From Clostridiales bacterium (GTDB lineage Bacteria > Bacillota > Clostridia > Saccharofermentanales > DTU023): DNA of 39,015 nucleotides. A program made the translations under genes and the position numbers. Positions 26,579-34,886 of this stretch are shown here, piece by piece (the stretch's first letter is position 1; each line of letters opens with the position of its first letter). The DNA is taken from NCBI GenBank assembly GCA_028724525.1, contig JAQYCV010000015.1, positions 1 to 39,015 on the forward strand. The letters are read 5' to 3'. The notes under the pieces are model-generated. The model ran no database searches, was not told the origin of the DNA, and saw only the letters and a program-made list of their open reading frames with translations.

Positions 26579-28902
26579 AGACAGAAAAAACCGAATTAGA
26601 AAGCATGTATGAGACCTATCTCAGCCGGGTGGACAATATTGTTGAATTATATGTTTCCTATTCTGGCGATGAAGACACGGCTGTCATCTACCGGGCATAT
26701 GAAACAGCCCGCCAGGCCCACTCCAAGCAGTTCCGCGCTACAGGAGAGCCCTATATTGTTCACCCCCTGGCCGTTACGGAGATCCTCAGCGAGCTTCACG
26801 TCGATAAAGAAACCCTTGTTGCGGCCCTGCTCCACGATACCGTTGAGGATACAGACCTCACCCTAGAAGACATTTCAGAGGCCTTTGGCGACCATGTGGC
26901 CATGCTGGTAGATGGGGTCACCAAGCTAGGTAAGATTAACTATTCCTCTAAGGAGGAGGCCCAGGCCCAAAACTTCCGCAAGATGTTCCTGGCCATGGCT
27001 AAGGACATCCGGGTGGTCTTAATTAAGCTAGCAGACCGGCTCCATAATATGCGGACCATGAAATATAAAAAGCCAGACAGGCAGAAGGAGATCTCTCGCG
27101 AAACCTTGGAGATTTATGCCCCACTGGCGCATAGACTGGGTATCTACAAGATCAAGTGGGAATTGGAAGACCTTTGCCTCCGCTATATTGATCCCGAAGG
27201 CTATTACGATTTGGTTGCGGCTATTGCCCACAACCGTGCCGACAGGGAGGCCTTCCTTGAAAAAATCGTTGTCTCGCTCAACAACCGTATTGCAGAAATG
27301 CACATTAAGGCAGAGATTGAGGCCCGGCCCAAACACTTTTACTCCATCTATAAAAAGATGAAGGCCCAGAATAAGACGATTGATGAGATCTACGACCTCC
27401 TGGCTTGCCGGATCATCGTACCCACAGTCGGGGACTGCTACGCGGTCCTAGGCATGGTCCATGAAATGTATAACCCCCTGCCGGGCCGTTTTAAAGACTA
27501 TATTGCTATGCCTAAAAATAACGGTTACCAGTCATTACATACGACGGTTATTGGCCCCCAGGCAGTTCCTTTCGAGGTCCAGATCCGGACCCAAGAAATG
27601 CACCGGGTAGCGGAATATGGTATTGCGGCTCACTGGCGATATAAGGAGGGGGTCTCCTCTAAGCAAGATGCCGTAGAGGTCAAGCTGACCTGGCTTCGCC
27701 AACTCCTAGAATGGTCCTCTGACATGTCCGAGGCTACCGATTATCTGGACTCGCTCAAAGAAGGCTTGATCGAAGATGAGGTCTTTGTCTTCACCCCCGC
27801 TGGTGATGTTGTCTCTCTGCCGGCAGGCTCCATTCCCATAGACTTTGCTTACCATATCCATAGTGAGGTGGGACACCGGACAACAGGTGCCAAGGTCAAT
27901 GGCCACATGGTTCCCTTGGACTATCCGTTGCAAAACGGTGATATTGTGGAAATTATCACCTCGGATAATTTAAAGGGCCCTTCGAGAGACTGGATGTCCA
28001 TGGTCAAGGCTACTACCACTAAAAACAAGATCCGGGCTTGGTTTAAAAAGTCTATGCGGTCGGAAAATGTGGCGCGTGGCAAGGAAATTCTGGAAAGTCG
28101 GATCAAAAAGGAAGGCTTTGGCCCAGACCTTCTCCGCAAAGAATATATTCAAGAGACTTTAGACCGCTATACTTTCAAGGATCTGGATGACCTTTATGCC
28201 AGCCTGGGCTACGGCGGCGTTTCTATTAATCGTGTTTTTCCCCGCCTCAGGGATTCCTATATCCGAGGTATCAGTCCTGAGGCTAGGCAGGACCTGGGCT
28301 ACTACGTGTCCGAACATGGCAATATTGTTAAACTGCCAGAAAACAGACTCAGCGAGGACGACCTTCTCAAAGCGGACCATGGCAATATCCTGCATGACAA
28401 CAATAACCGTAAACGCAAGCTGGGCCAGCATGGTATCCAGGTCCGAGGGATGTCCAACTGCCTGGTCAACCTGGCTAAATGTTGCAACCCCTTGCCAGGT
28501 GATGACATTGTGGGCTTTATTACCCGGGGTAAGGGGGTTACCGTCCACCGAACGGACTGCCACAATATTAAATCGATAGAAAAGCTTGCGGCTAATTCCA
28601 GCAAGGACGCGGAACGCGCTTCTCGCCTGATAGAAGTGTCTTGGGGTGATGAGCGGGATGATAGTAAGTTCGAGGTCATGCTGACGATTCACGCCCGGGA
28701 CCGTAAAAAGCTCCTCGCAGATGTAACAGGCACCATTTCGGAAGAACAAATCCCTATTATTACTGGCCGTATGTATTCGGGCGGACCCGCCAATGCCCGC
28801 CTGCAAATGCTGATTGAAGTGCCAGACCAGGCCAGTCTTGAGCGGCTTTGCCAGCGGATTCAGCAGATTGAAGGCGTGATTGGTATTGAGAGAGGGGCCT
28901 AG
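26575..28902 (+). CDS. rel: Bifunctional (p)ppGpp synthetase/hydrolase Rel
   Basis: A 775-residue stringent-response enzyme. The order is HD hydrolase (PYIVHPLAVTEIL, ALLHDTVEDT with His87-Asp88), synthetase (RFKDYIAMPKNNGYQSLHTT), TGS (VFVFTPAGDVVSLPAGSIPIDFAY), a zinc-finger-like CCNPLPGDDIVGFI region and the C-terminal ACT (MLTIHARDRKKLLADVTGTI). The RFKD motif in the synthetase and the intact HD pair point to a Rel enzyme with both activities. The start overlaps recJ by four bases. AGGAGG is present six bases before the ATG, inside recJ. A bidirectional terminator follows. Confidence 0.96.
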   Translation: MKTEKTELESMYETYLSRVDNIVELYVSYSGDEDTAVIYRAYETARQAHSKQFRATGEPYIVHPLAVTEILSELHVDKETLVAALLHDTVEDTDLTLEDISEAFGDHVAMLVDGVTKLGKINYSSKEEAQAQNFRKMFLAMAKDIRVVLIKLADRLHNMRTMKYKKPDRQKEISRETLEIYAPLAHRLGIYKIKWELEDLCLRYIDPEGYYDLVAAIAHNRADREAFLEKIVVSLNNRIAEMHIKAEIEARPKHFYSIYKKMKAQNKTIDEIYDLLACRIIVPTVGDCYAVLGMVHEMYNPLPGRFKDYIAMPKNNGYQSLHTTVIGPQAVPFEVQIRTQEMHRVAEYGIAAHWRYKEGVSSKQDAVEVKLTWLRQLLEWSSDMSEATDYLDSLKEGLIEDEVFVFTPAGDVVSLPAGSIPIDFAYHIHSEVGHRTTGAKVNGHMVPLDYPLQNGDIVEIITSDNLKGPSRDWMSMVKATTTKNKIRAWFKKSMRSENVARGKEILESRIKKEGFGPDLLRKEYIQETLDRYTFKDLDDLYASLGYGGVSINRVFPRLRDSYIRGISPEARQDLGYYVSEHGNIVKLPENRLSEDDLLKADHGNILHDNNNRKRKLGQHGIQVRGMSNCLVNLAKCCNPLPGDDIVGFITRGKGVTVHRTDCHNIKSIEKLAANSSKDAERASRLIEVSWGDERDDSKFEVMLTIHARDRKKLLADVTGTISEEQIPIITGRMYSGGPANARLQMLIEVPDQASLERLCQRIQQIEGVIGIERGA

Positions 28903-28940
28903 CTGTAAGCCCTCTTTGCATAAACTATAATAGTTCGAAA

Positions 28941-28972
28941 AAGAGCCAGCCTCAGGCTTGAGGCTGGCTCTT
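28941..28972. terminator. Bidirectional terminator between rel and rnj
   Basis: A perfect 14-bp stem AAGAGCCAGCCTCA/TGAGGCTGGCTCTT with the loop GGCT. The T-run is better for the leftward rnj gene (TTTTTC follows on the minus strand). Confidence 0.85.
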
Positions 28973-29011
28973 GCTAATGCTTGTCTTTGTCGCTTCGAGC
29001 CGAAGCGAGGC

Positions 29012-30991
29012 TTAAATGTCAATGACCGAGATAATCACCATAGGCCGGCGCTTGGTCGCTTTATAGATTTGGCTGGAAATCTGGTCGCGCAATTGATTTT
29101 GCCGTAAGGCTTGGGCCAAACTATTTTGCTTTTTCTGGGCGACCGAGGCATATTGTTCTATCTTTTGGGTGATTTCGCCCACCAGTTTATCATCATCCTG
29201 GGCGTACATGAGCCCTAGGGCTTGAATGATTGGCTTGGCCGCCAAAACATTCTTGCGGCTGTTGACGACCATGGCACAAGAGACCACTCCGTCATCGGCC
29301 AAGAGTTTACGCTCACTTAGAACCAAGCGATCGACATCGCCAACCCCTAGGCCGTCAATCATGAGGCCGGCCGATTCTTCAATGAAATCTGTAATAGAGG
29401 CAGACTTGCGGTCAAGGTCTAGAACGTCTCCATTGTTGAGAATGAAGATCCGATCCTCAGGGATACCCTGGCCTTTGGCTAGCTGGGCATTTTTATGGAG
29501 ATGGCGATATTCCCCGTGGGCCGGAATGAAATACTGGGGCTTGCATAAACTCAGCATCAGTTCTAGTTCGCCTCGATAGGCGTGGCCTGAAACATGGATA
29601 TCAGCCAAGGATTCATAGATCACATCCGCCCCTATCTTGAACAGTTCATTAATAACCCGGTAAATGGATTTTTCATTACCCGGGATGGCAGAGGAAGAGA
29701 GAATAACGGTGTCACCCTTCTTAATATTGACCTGCTTGTGCTCAGAGAAAGCCATGCGGGATAGGGCGGCCATGGGCTCGCCTTGTGAGCCAGTCGTAAT
29801 ATAGACCAGCTGCTCATCTGGGAAGCGTTTGGCATCCCAGATCTCAATCTTAGAATCGGGCTTGTAATGGATATAGCCTAAAGAATCAGCAGCTTCAAAG
29901 ACCTTATTCATCGAGTAACCCAAGATCACAAATTTGCGATTGTGGGCCTCGGCCGCTGAAATGATTTGTTGGACCCGGAAAACATTAGAGGAGAAGGTGG
30001 CGACAAAAATTCTGCCCTGGATCTGGGAAAAAAGATTCGCAAAGGTTTCACCGACCATGGTCTCTGAAGGGGTGAGCCCGGCTATTTCAACGTTGGTCGA
30101 TTCCATGATGAGGCCCAGGACTCCTTCGTCCCCCAATTCGGCAAAACGATTGAGGTCGATGGGTGTTCCGTTGGGCGGGGTAAAGTCCACCTTGAAGTCA
30201 CCAGAATGAATAATCATGCCTAAGGGTGTCTTGATCGCAAGCGCACAGGCATCCGCGATCGAGTGATTCACGTGGATAAACTCAACCTGGAAGGCTCCCG
30301 CCTGGATATGGTCTCCTGGTTCCACGACTTTGAAGCGGGGATCATTCTTCGCATTCTTGCTGGATCCTCCCCGGTCTTGGTCTAGGAATTTATTATTCGC
30401 CAGTTGGATAGTCAGGGGCCTGCCATAAATAGGGCAGGAAAATTCCTGCATAAACCAGGCAATTGCGCCAATATGATCTTCGTGGCCATGGGTGAGGAAA
30501 ACGCCTCTGAGCTTATGAGCTTTTTTGCGGATATAAGTAAAATCTGGGATGATGCTATCAATCCCCGGCATATCTTCGTCTGGAAAGGCCATGCCGACGT
30601 CTACCACGATGAGGTCGTCGCCATATTCCAGGGCAGTCATATTTTTCCCGATTTCCCTCATGCCGCCCAAAGGGATAATCCTTAACTTGCCAGGGGCCAG
30701 GGCTTTATAGTCCTCGTAGGGACGTTTCTTGGCCTTAGCTTGCGGGGCTTGTTTGTTCAGCTGAGGATCGGGCTTAGAAGCTCTGCTGGTCTTTGCTTTC
30801 GTGGCCTGGCCCTTACTCGCTTGCCCTTTTCCAGTCCTTGCGCTTAATGTTTGGCCTGGGCTTGTTTTCGCCAAGCTGCCTCCGGCTCTAGATGTTTTTG
30901 TACTTGTTGCAGGCTTCTTTGCTTTGGCCTGGGCTGTTAATTTCGAATGGTTCTTTGGAGTTTTGTCTTGCTTATTTTGAGTATTCGTCAT
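29012..30991 (-). CDS. rnj: Ribonuclease J with a long basic N-terminal extension
   Basis: A 659-residue metallo-beta-lactamase/beta-CASP RNase that degrades and matures RNA. The catalytic core starts near residue 100 (KLRIIPLGGMREIGKNMTAL), with the metal motif FLTHGHEDHIGAI (about 165-177), VEFIHVNHSIADA, IIHSGDFKVDFTP, VSGHAYRGEL and IPAHGEYRHL. Before it lies an extension of about 95 residues made mainly of Lys, Ala, Thr, Ser and Gln (KAKKPATSTKTSRAGG and similar). This may be disordered and bind RNA; B. subtilis RNase J1 lacks such an extension. AGAAGGAAATT precedes the ATG. RNase J1 or J2 type cannot be separated, but the metal ligands look complete. Confidence 0.94.
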   Translation of the reverse strand: MTNTQNKQDKTPKNHSKLTAQAKAKKPATSTKTSRAGGSLAKTSPGQTLSARTGKGQASKGQATKAKTSRASKPDPQLNKQAPQAKAKKRPYEDYKALAPGKLRIIPLGGMREIGKNMTALEYGDDLIVVDVGMAFPDEDMPGIDSIIPDFTYIRKKAHKLRGVFLTHGHEDHIGAIAWFMQEFSCPIYGRPLTIQLANNKFLDQDRGGSSKNAKNDPRFKVVEPGDHIQAGAFQVEFIHVNHSIADACALAIKTPLGMIIHSGDFKVDFTPPNGTPIDLNRFAELGDEGVLGLIMESTNVEIAGLTPSETMVGETFANLFSQIQGRIFVATFSSNVFRVQQIISAAEAHNRKFVILGYSMNKVFEAADSLGYIHYKPDSKIEIWDAKRFPDEQLVYITTGSQGEPMAALSRMAFSEHKQVNIKKGDTVILSSSAIPGNEKSIYRVINELFKIGADVIYESLADIHVSGHAYRGELELMLSLCKPQYFIPAHGEYRHLHKNAQLAKGQGIPEDRIFILNNGDVLDLDRKSASITDFIEESAGLMIDGLGVGDVDRLVLSERKLLADDGVVSCAMVVNSRKNVLAAKPIIQALGLMYAQDDDKLVGEITQKIEQYASVAQKKQNSLAQALRQNQLRDQISSQIYKATKRRPMVIISVIDI

Positions 30992-31154
30992 AATTTCCTT
31001 CTAAAATTGTTTGTGATTTATATGAAGCTAGAAGAACATAAAACTCTAGCTTAAAGCCTAGAATCAGCATCTAAACATTCAGTTTAGATGTTTTCCAATT
31101 ATTAATTTTAAGCTATTGCGTCACAAATGTCATGGCAGTTCGGTTAAATCGGCA

Positions 31155-31160
31155 TATAAT
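31155..31160 (+). promoter_or_regulatory. Candidate -10 for the HMA-domain gene
   Basis: TATAAT lies 34 bases before the start in the 202-bp divergent gap between rnj and the HMA gene. No convincing -35 at 17 bp. Confidence 0.35.
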
Positions 31161-31193
31161 TAAGCAGGATTTGATTAAGGAGGCAGGCATATT

Positions 31194-31454
31194 TTGAAAA
31201 AGCTTACACTAAAAATCGACGGCATGATGTGCGAGAACTGTGAAAACCATGTTAACCAAGCTATCCAGGAGCATTTTCCTGTTCAGCAGGTGGAATCCTC
31301 TCACGCAAGAGGGGAGACTCTTATCCTTACAGACCAAGATATACCTGAAGATCAGTTAAAAGCAGTCGTAGAAGAAGCAGGTTACCGTTTTCTTGCCATG
31401 AAAACAGAAGAAGACCAGAAGGCCAAGGGCTTTTTTCGAAAAATTTTCGGATAG
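31194..31454 (+). CDS. Heavy-metal-associated (HMA) domain protein, CopZ-like
   Basis: An 86-residue protein with the HMA/ferredoxin-like fold: KLTLKIDGMMCENCENHVNQAI carries the metal-binding C13 and C16 (CxxC), followed by strand and helix segments ending in VVEEAGYRFLA. A short basic tail (KAKGFFRKIFG) follows. It should bind Cu(I) or a similar soft metal; no copper ATPase or CsoR is adjacent, so the partner is unknown. The start is TTG 31194, with AAGGAGG upstream. A promoter for rpsT lies in the 81-bp gap behind it. Confidence 0.85.
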   Translation: MKKLTLKIDGMMCENCENHVNQAIQEHFPVQQVESSHARGETLILTDQDIPEDQLKAVVEEAGYRFLAMKTEEDQKAKGFFRKIFG

Positions 31455-31455
31455 C

Positions 31456-31484
31456 TTGCACGTCGGCCTTTCTAATGCTATCAT
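31456..31484 (+). promoter_or_regulatory. Promoter of rpsT
   Basis: The -35 TTGCAC (31456-31461) and -10 TATCAT (31479-31484) are separated by exactly 17 bp, 51 bases upstream of the S20 start. Confidence 0.6.
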
Positions 31485-31535
31485 ACTTTAGCGTTTGCCA
31501 AGCAAACACAATATCCGGCGCAGGAGGTGAGACTA

Positions 31536-31793
31536 ATGCCTAATATTAAATCAGCTATCAAGCGGATGAATAGCGACAAGAGAAAAGCCGCTTATTCCAA
31601 GAGCAAAAAAAGCGAACTGAAAACCAGCCTAAAGAAGGCAGAGCAGGCTATCGAAGCTTCTGCGGATAATGCTGCCCAACTGGTTCAAGTGACGCAACGC
31701 AAGCTGGACCAAGCTGTAGCCAAGGGCTTAATCCATAAGCACAAGGCTTCCCGTGCGAAATCCCAGTTAGCCAGAAAACTAAATAATATCTAA
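31536..31793 (+). CDS. rpsT: 30S ribosomal protein S20
   Basis: An 85-residue basic helical protein (MPNIKSAIKRMNSDKRKAAY at the start, HKHKASRAKSQLARKLN at the end), the usual S20 length. AGGAGGTGAG stands directly before ATG 31536; an ATG nine bases earlier overlaps the ribosome-binding site and is rejected. It has its own promoter and is followed by a tRNA-Thr. Confidence 0.95.
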   Translation: MPNIKSAIKRMNSDKRKAAYSKSKKSELKTSLKKAEQAIEASADNAAQLVQVTQRKLDQAVAKGLIHKHKASRAKSQLARKLNNI

Positions 31794-31867
31794 TGATCCT
31801 TTAGGCTGTTCCTTCAGCCATACAGCTGAAATACGGTTGGCCACTATGCCTCCCTGTTTCAGTATCT

Positions 31868-31943
31868 GCCTGCTTAGCTCAGTTGGTAGAGCAGCTGATT
31901 TGTAATCAGCAGGTCGGGGGTTCAAATCCGTCAGCAGGCTCCA
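31868..31943 (+). tRNA. tRNA-Thr (anticodon TGT)
   Basis: Cloverleaf with acceptor GCCTGCT/AGCAGGC, anticodon stem GCTGA/TCAGC around TTTGTAA (anticodon TGT), T-loop TTCAAAT and an encoded CCA. The tRNA lies at the left border of the catabolic region. Confidence 0.96.
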
Positions 31944-31946
31944 AGC

Positions 31947-31981
31947 AAAAAGCCCTGAAACGATAAGGTTTCAGGGCTTTT
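31947..31981 (+). terminator. Terminator after tRNA-Thr
   Basis: Stem AAAAGCCCTGAAAC/GTTTCAGGGCTTTT with a GATAAG loop, followed by TGTTTTT. Confidence 0.9.
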
Positions 31982-32284
31982 GTTTTTATGCATTGAGCGT
32001 ATAAATTTATTTTTGGTAGCAATTTTGCTAGCAATATCTCTCAAATCTACAAAACCCGCTCCATGTAGCTGACAGCTTTCCTCTCTATTAGATAAACTCT
32101 ACAAAATCAAACTTAAACGCATACTATATGTTTTTTCCCGTTTTCCTTTTTTAATTCTTCTAGGTAGCTTTTGCTAGGCGGCAATGTTGGTGGGCAAGGT
32201 CAATGAGTACCTGGGTTTGTTCTTTCAGTTGCTGTATCATTCCCTTTTCAATTTAACATTCGATTAGGGACTTTTTCAGGTATT

Positions 32285-32314
32285 TTGACAGGTGGGTTCA
32301 CAGCAAACCATAAA
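32285..32314 (+). promoter_or_regulatory. Candidate distal promoter of the amidase gene
   Basis: A perfect -35 TTGACA (32285-32290) with CATAAA at 32309-32314 (18-bp spacer). The -10 matches at only four of six positions and the leader would be about 290 bases long. Confidence 0.3.
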
Positions 32315-32449
32315 GTCACAGGTCACAAGGGTAGGGATTTTCCCTGTGGATAAGTCCAGGGCATGCCTGGCGCCTGGGATGTTTTAGCTGCTCCATAGGT
32401 ACCTGCGCGCTCATTTTCTGGCAAAAGTCATAAAGATTTTAACAATTTT

Positions 32450-32477
32450 TTGGAAATGTTGTAGATCTAACTATATT
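32450..32477 (+). promoter_or_regulatory. Candidate proximal promoter of the amidase gene
   Basis: TTGGAA (32450-32455) and TATATT (32472-32477) with a 16-bp spacer. Transcription would start inside the adjoining palindrome at 32478-32489. Confidence 0.45.
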
Positions 32478-32489
32478 TACTGATCAGTA
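32478..32489. promoter_or_regulatory. Palindrome TACTGATCAGTA, candidate operator
   Basis: A perfect 12-bp palindrome directly after the candidate -10 element. A second one (32511-32520) has its centre 32 bp away, about three helical turns. The binding protein is unknown; the Crp/Fnr-type regulator at the end of the cluster is one candidate. Confidence 0.4.
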
Positions 32490-32510
32490 CGTGCAATAAT
32501 CTTGATAAGG

Positions 32511-32520
32511 TGAGTACTCA
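32511..32520. promoter_or_regulatory. Palindrome TGAGTACTCA, candidate second operator
   Basis: A perfect 10-bp palindrome in the leader of the amidase gene, on the same helix face as the first palindrome by spacing. Confidence 0.3.
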
Positions 32521-32609
32521 GTCGAAGGAATTACAAGGTACAAACGGAGCTTCACCAAGACAATGCTACCGTTAAAGAAAAGAAAGAATGTTGAATGGAG
32601 GAAAAATTT

Positions 32610-33353
32610 ATGACCAAGAAAATGAACCCTGATTTCAAATTTGTTGACAGCTATGGATTTAATGAGGAATTACTGAGGCAAGCATTTGACGAAGCCAGGA
32701 AGATTTACAAAGAGCGCGGCTTCATGCGCGAGATGGGTGTAGGTATTGCCCCCGCAATCACCACCGTTGACATGGCCAAGGCCTGGATGAGTGAAGGTCA
32801 CCCCTTTACCTGTGATAAATCCGAAGAGGTCTGCGCTAATGCTCTGAAGGTACTGGAAGCCGGCCGTAAAGTGGGTGTTCCCATTTTTCACACCACCACC
32901 GGTTACACTGGCACCAAACAATGGGACCTGCCCCGCTGGGATGAAAAGATTCCTATGAGCGCCTTAACCGATCCAAGTGAATGGATGGAGATTGATCCCA
33001 AGCTCAAACCACAGCCCGAAGAGCCCGTTATCCACAAGAAATATGCCTCTAACTTCTTCGGAACCCACCTGGCACAGACCCTGACCTTCTTGGGCGTTGA
33101 TACTGTCATCGTCATGGGTGCAACCTCTTGCGCCTGCGTCCGCCACACCGTCATGGATTCTACCGGTTATGGCTTCAAGACCCTGGTTCCTCGCGGAACG
33201 ATCGGTGACCGCGTACCTGGTGTTATTGAGTGGAACCTCTTCGACATGGAAGCCAAATTCTGTGATGTTTGGGATGTTGACAGAGTTGTGAAATACCTCG
33301 AAGGCATTGACCCGAGTGTATACAGAAAACACGAGAGAAAATTTGACAAATAA
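32610..33353 (+). CDS. Isochorismatase-like amidohydrolase, probable N-carbamoylsarcosine amidase
   Basis: A 247-residue cysteine hydrolase that probably splits an N-carbamoyl amino acid into the amine, CO2 and ammonia. The triad is visible: Asp54 in AITTVDMAKAWM, Lys143 in VIHKKYASNFFGTHL and Cys176 in VIVMGATSCACVRHTVMDS. The numbers nearly equal Asp51/Lys144/Cys177 of Arthrobacter N-carbamoylsarcosine amidase, and the GAT-S-xCVR Cys motif is the form seen in that subfamily. The start is ATG 32610, with GGAGG eight bases upstream; an ATG at 32595 overlaps that site. The neighbouring hydantoinase and Grd genes support an N-carbamoyl-sarcosine or -glycine substrate. Another carbamoyl amide or maleamate-like substrate is possible. 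It is separated from the hydantoinase by a strong hairpin. Confidence 0.8.
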   Translation: MTKKMNPDFKFVDSYGFNEELLRQAFDEARKIYKERGFMREMGVGIAPAITTVDMAKAWMSEGHPFTCDKSEEVCANALKVLEAGRKVGVPIFHTTTGYTGTKQWDLPRWDEKIPMSALTDPSEWMEIDPKLKPQPEEPVIHKKYASNFFGTHLAQTLTFLGVDTVIVMGATSCACVRHTVMDSTGYGFKTLVPRGTIGDRVPGVIEWNLFDMEAKFCDVWDVDRVVKYLEGIDPSVYRKHERKFDK

Positions 33354-33377
33354 AGATACCACGTAAGTGCGAACGTT

Positions 33378-33415
33378 AGAAATAAGTGAAGCGAATCATT
33401 GCTTCACTTATTTCT
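33378..33415 (+). terminator. Intercistronic hairpin between amidase and hydantoinase genes
   Basis: A perfect 15-bp stem (33378-33392 with 33401-33415) with an eight-base loop GAATCATT. The 3' arm is T-rich and followed by TTCAA. It may terminate the amidase mRNA, attenuate the operon, or stabilise RNA. Confidence 0.65.
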
Positions 33416-33476
33416 TTCAACGAATTGGTTTTATGGCTGAAAAGATGTAAATTCAGCGGAACAGAAGGAGTTTGAT

Positions 33477-34877
33477 ATGGGTTTATTAATAAAGAATGGA
33501 ACAATCGTGTCGGATTCTGCTGAATGGATTTCGGATATTCTGGTAGAAGGCGAAAAGATAGTCAGCATTGCTAAGGACATCCCTGTGGAAGGACATGAAG
33601 TGGTAGATGCCACCGGGAAGTATGTCTTCCCTGGTGGTGTGGACGAACATGTTCACATGGGTCCTTTTGATTCATATTCTTTTGAAACATCTCACGCAGC
33701 ACTGGTGGGTGGAACTACCACACTGGTAGATTTTTCTCCTCAATACAAAGGCATGGGAGTTATTGAATCCCTGCATAAGCATAATGAGGAAAATGCCGTG
33801 GGCAAGGCCAGCCCGGACTATTCCTTCCATGCCATGATCATGGAAAATTCAGATAAGGTATTAGACGAGATTCCCCACATGGTGGATGCAGGTATCGTCA
33901 ATTTGAAATTGTTCATGGCCTATAAGTACACCCCCTTCATGGTAGAGGATGATCTGATCTTCAAGTGCATGCAGGAGGCCAAAAAGTACGGCATTACCAT
34001 CATGGTGCACGCAGAAAATGGCGACCTGGTGGATATTCTGCAAAAGGAATTACGCGCTCAGGGAGCAGAAGCCCCGATCAACCATTCCTACTCCAGACCT
34101 CCCCTGGTGGAAGATGAAGCGACCAGCCGGGCCATTTATATGGCGGAATTAGCAGATTGCCCCCTGTTCGTGGTGCACGTAACCACCAAAGGCGCCTTCC
34201 GCCGCATTAAAGAAGCGCATGAACGCGGTCTCCCTGTCTATGGCGAAACCTGCACCCATTATCTGGTTCTGGATGAATCTTACCTGGCAAAGCCCAATTT
34301 TGAAGGTGCTAAATATGTCTGCGCTCCGGCTCTGCGCACCAAAGACCACGGAGAAGTCCTCTGGAAGGCCGTACATAATGGAGAACTCCAGGCTATCAGC
34401 TCTGACCATGCGGCAGTAGTGGGTGGATTTGAAGCCAAGAAGCGCGGCATACATGACTTCACCAAAATCCCGAATGGTGCTCCGGGCATGCAGGACAGGC
34501 TGCACATGATCTGGACCCAGGGCGTAGAAAAAGGCCGCATTACCCGTCAGGACTTTGTGCGTCTCTGCATGACCAACCCTGCCAAGGTTTGCGGTATTTT
34601 CCCGCAAAAAGGCGCTTTGCTGCCCGGATCTGACGCTGATATCCTGATTTTTGATCCCACTTATCGTGGCACGATTACCCTGGCTGACCAGTATGAGGGA
34701 ACCGACTATGCTGCTTATGAAGGATTCGAGAAGAAGGGCATCGCAGATAAGGTCTACCTGCGCGGTAAATTGATGGCTGAAAGAGGTAAATTCGTTGGTG
34801 AAAGGGGACAGGGACGCTATATTAAGCCCAAGCCCTACACCAAGAGCTATGATGAGTATCACAAAAAGAAAGATTAA
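33477..34877 (+). CDS. Dihydropyrimidinase / hydantoinase family cyclic amidohydrolase
   Basis: A 466-residue binuclear-zinc amidohydrolase that opens hydantoin or dihydropyrimidine rings. All metal ligands are present: His58 and His60 (GGVDEHVHMG), carboxylated Lys144 (NLKLFMAYK), His178 (VHAENGD), His234 (FVVHVTTKGA) and Asp310 (ISSDHA). The substrate-binding Tyr149 and the KIPNGAPGMQDRL region are also typical. AAGGAG lies before the ATG. It is the first gene of a tight operon with grdX and two Grd component-B genes. With the carbamoylase upstream it would convert a hydantoin to an N-carbamoyl amino acid. N-methylhydantoin, hydantoin or dihydrouracil are possible; the Grd genes favour the first two. 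Known aerobic N-methylhydantoinases are often the unrelated ATP-dependent HyuAB type. Confidence 0.88.
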   Translation: MGLLIKNGTIVSDSAEWISDILVEGEKIVSIAKDIPVEGHEVVDATGKYVFPGGVDEHVHMGPFDSYSFETSHAALVGGTTTLVDFSPQYKGMGVIESLHKHNEENAVGKASPDYSFHAMIMENSDKVLDEIPHMVDAGIVNLKLFMAYKYTPFMVEDDLIFKCMQEAKKYGITIMVHAENGDLVDILQKELRAQGAEAPINHSYSRPPLVEDEATSRAIYMAELADCPLFVVHVTTKGAFRRIKEAHERGLPVYGETCTHYLVLDESYLAKPNFEGAKYVCAPALRTKDHGEVLWKAVHNGELQAISSDHAAVVGGFEAKKRGIHDFTKIPNGAPGMQDRLHMIWTQGVEKGRITRQDFVRLCMTNPAKVCGIFPQKGALLPGSDADILIFDPTYRGTITLADQYEGTDYAAYEGFEKKGIADKVYLRGKLMAERGKFVGERGQGRYIKPKPYTKSYDEYHKKKD

Positions 34878-34886
34878 AGGTTAAAC

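Larger units (their letters stand above)
31982..32609 (+). other. Non-coding stretch upstream of the hydantoin/Grd cluster
   Basis: No convincing gene was seen in these roughly 630 bases, the longest gap in the window, and it is visibly richer in A+T than its surroundings. On the minus strand a 26-codon frame near 32240-32160 starts MIQQLKEQTQVLIDLAHQ and could be a remnant of a mobile element, but it is too short to claim. A single perfect DnaA-box-like nonamer (TGTGGATAA) lies at 32345-32353. Two candidate promoters and two palindromes are listed separately. Confidence 0.6.

Noticed and set aside
32160-32245. 26-codon minus-strand frame as a transposase remnant
   Set aside because: Too short to assign to a family; no inverted ends or target repeats were recognised.
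32345-32353. Perfect DnaA-box nonamer
   Set aside because: A single box with no cluster, no dnaA/dnaN and no A+T-rich unwinding pattern; a chance hit of this kind is not surprising in a window this size.
33354-33476. Riboswitch between amidase and hydantoinase
   Set aside because: Only one simple hairpin is present; no known aptamer core such as a glycine riboswitch was recognised.
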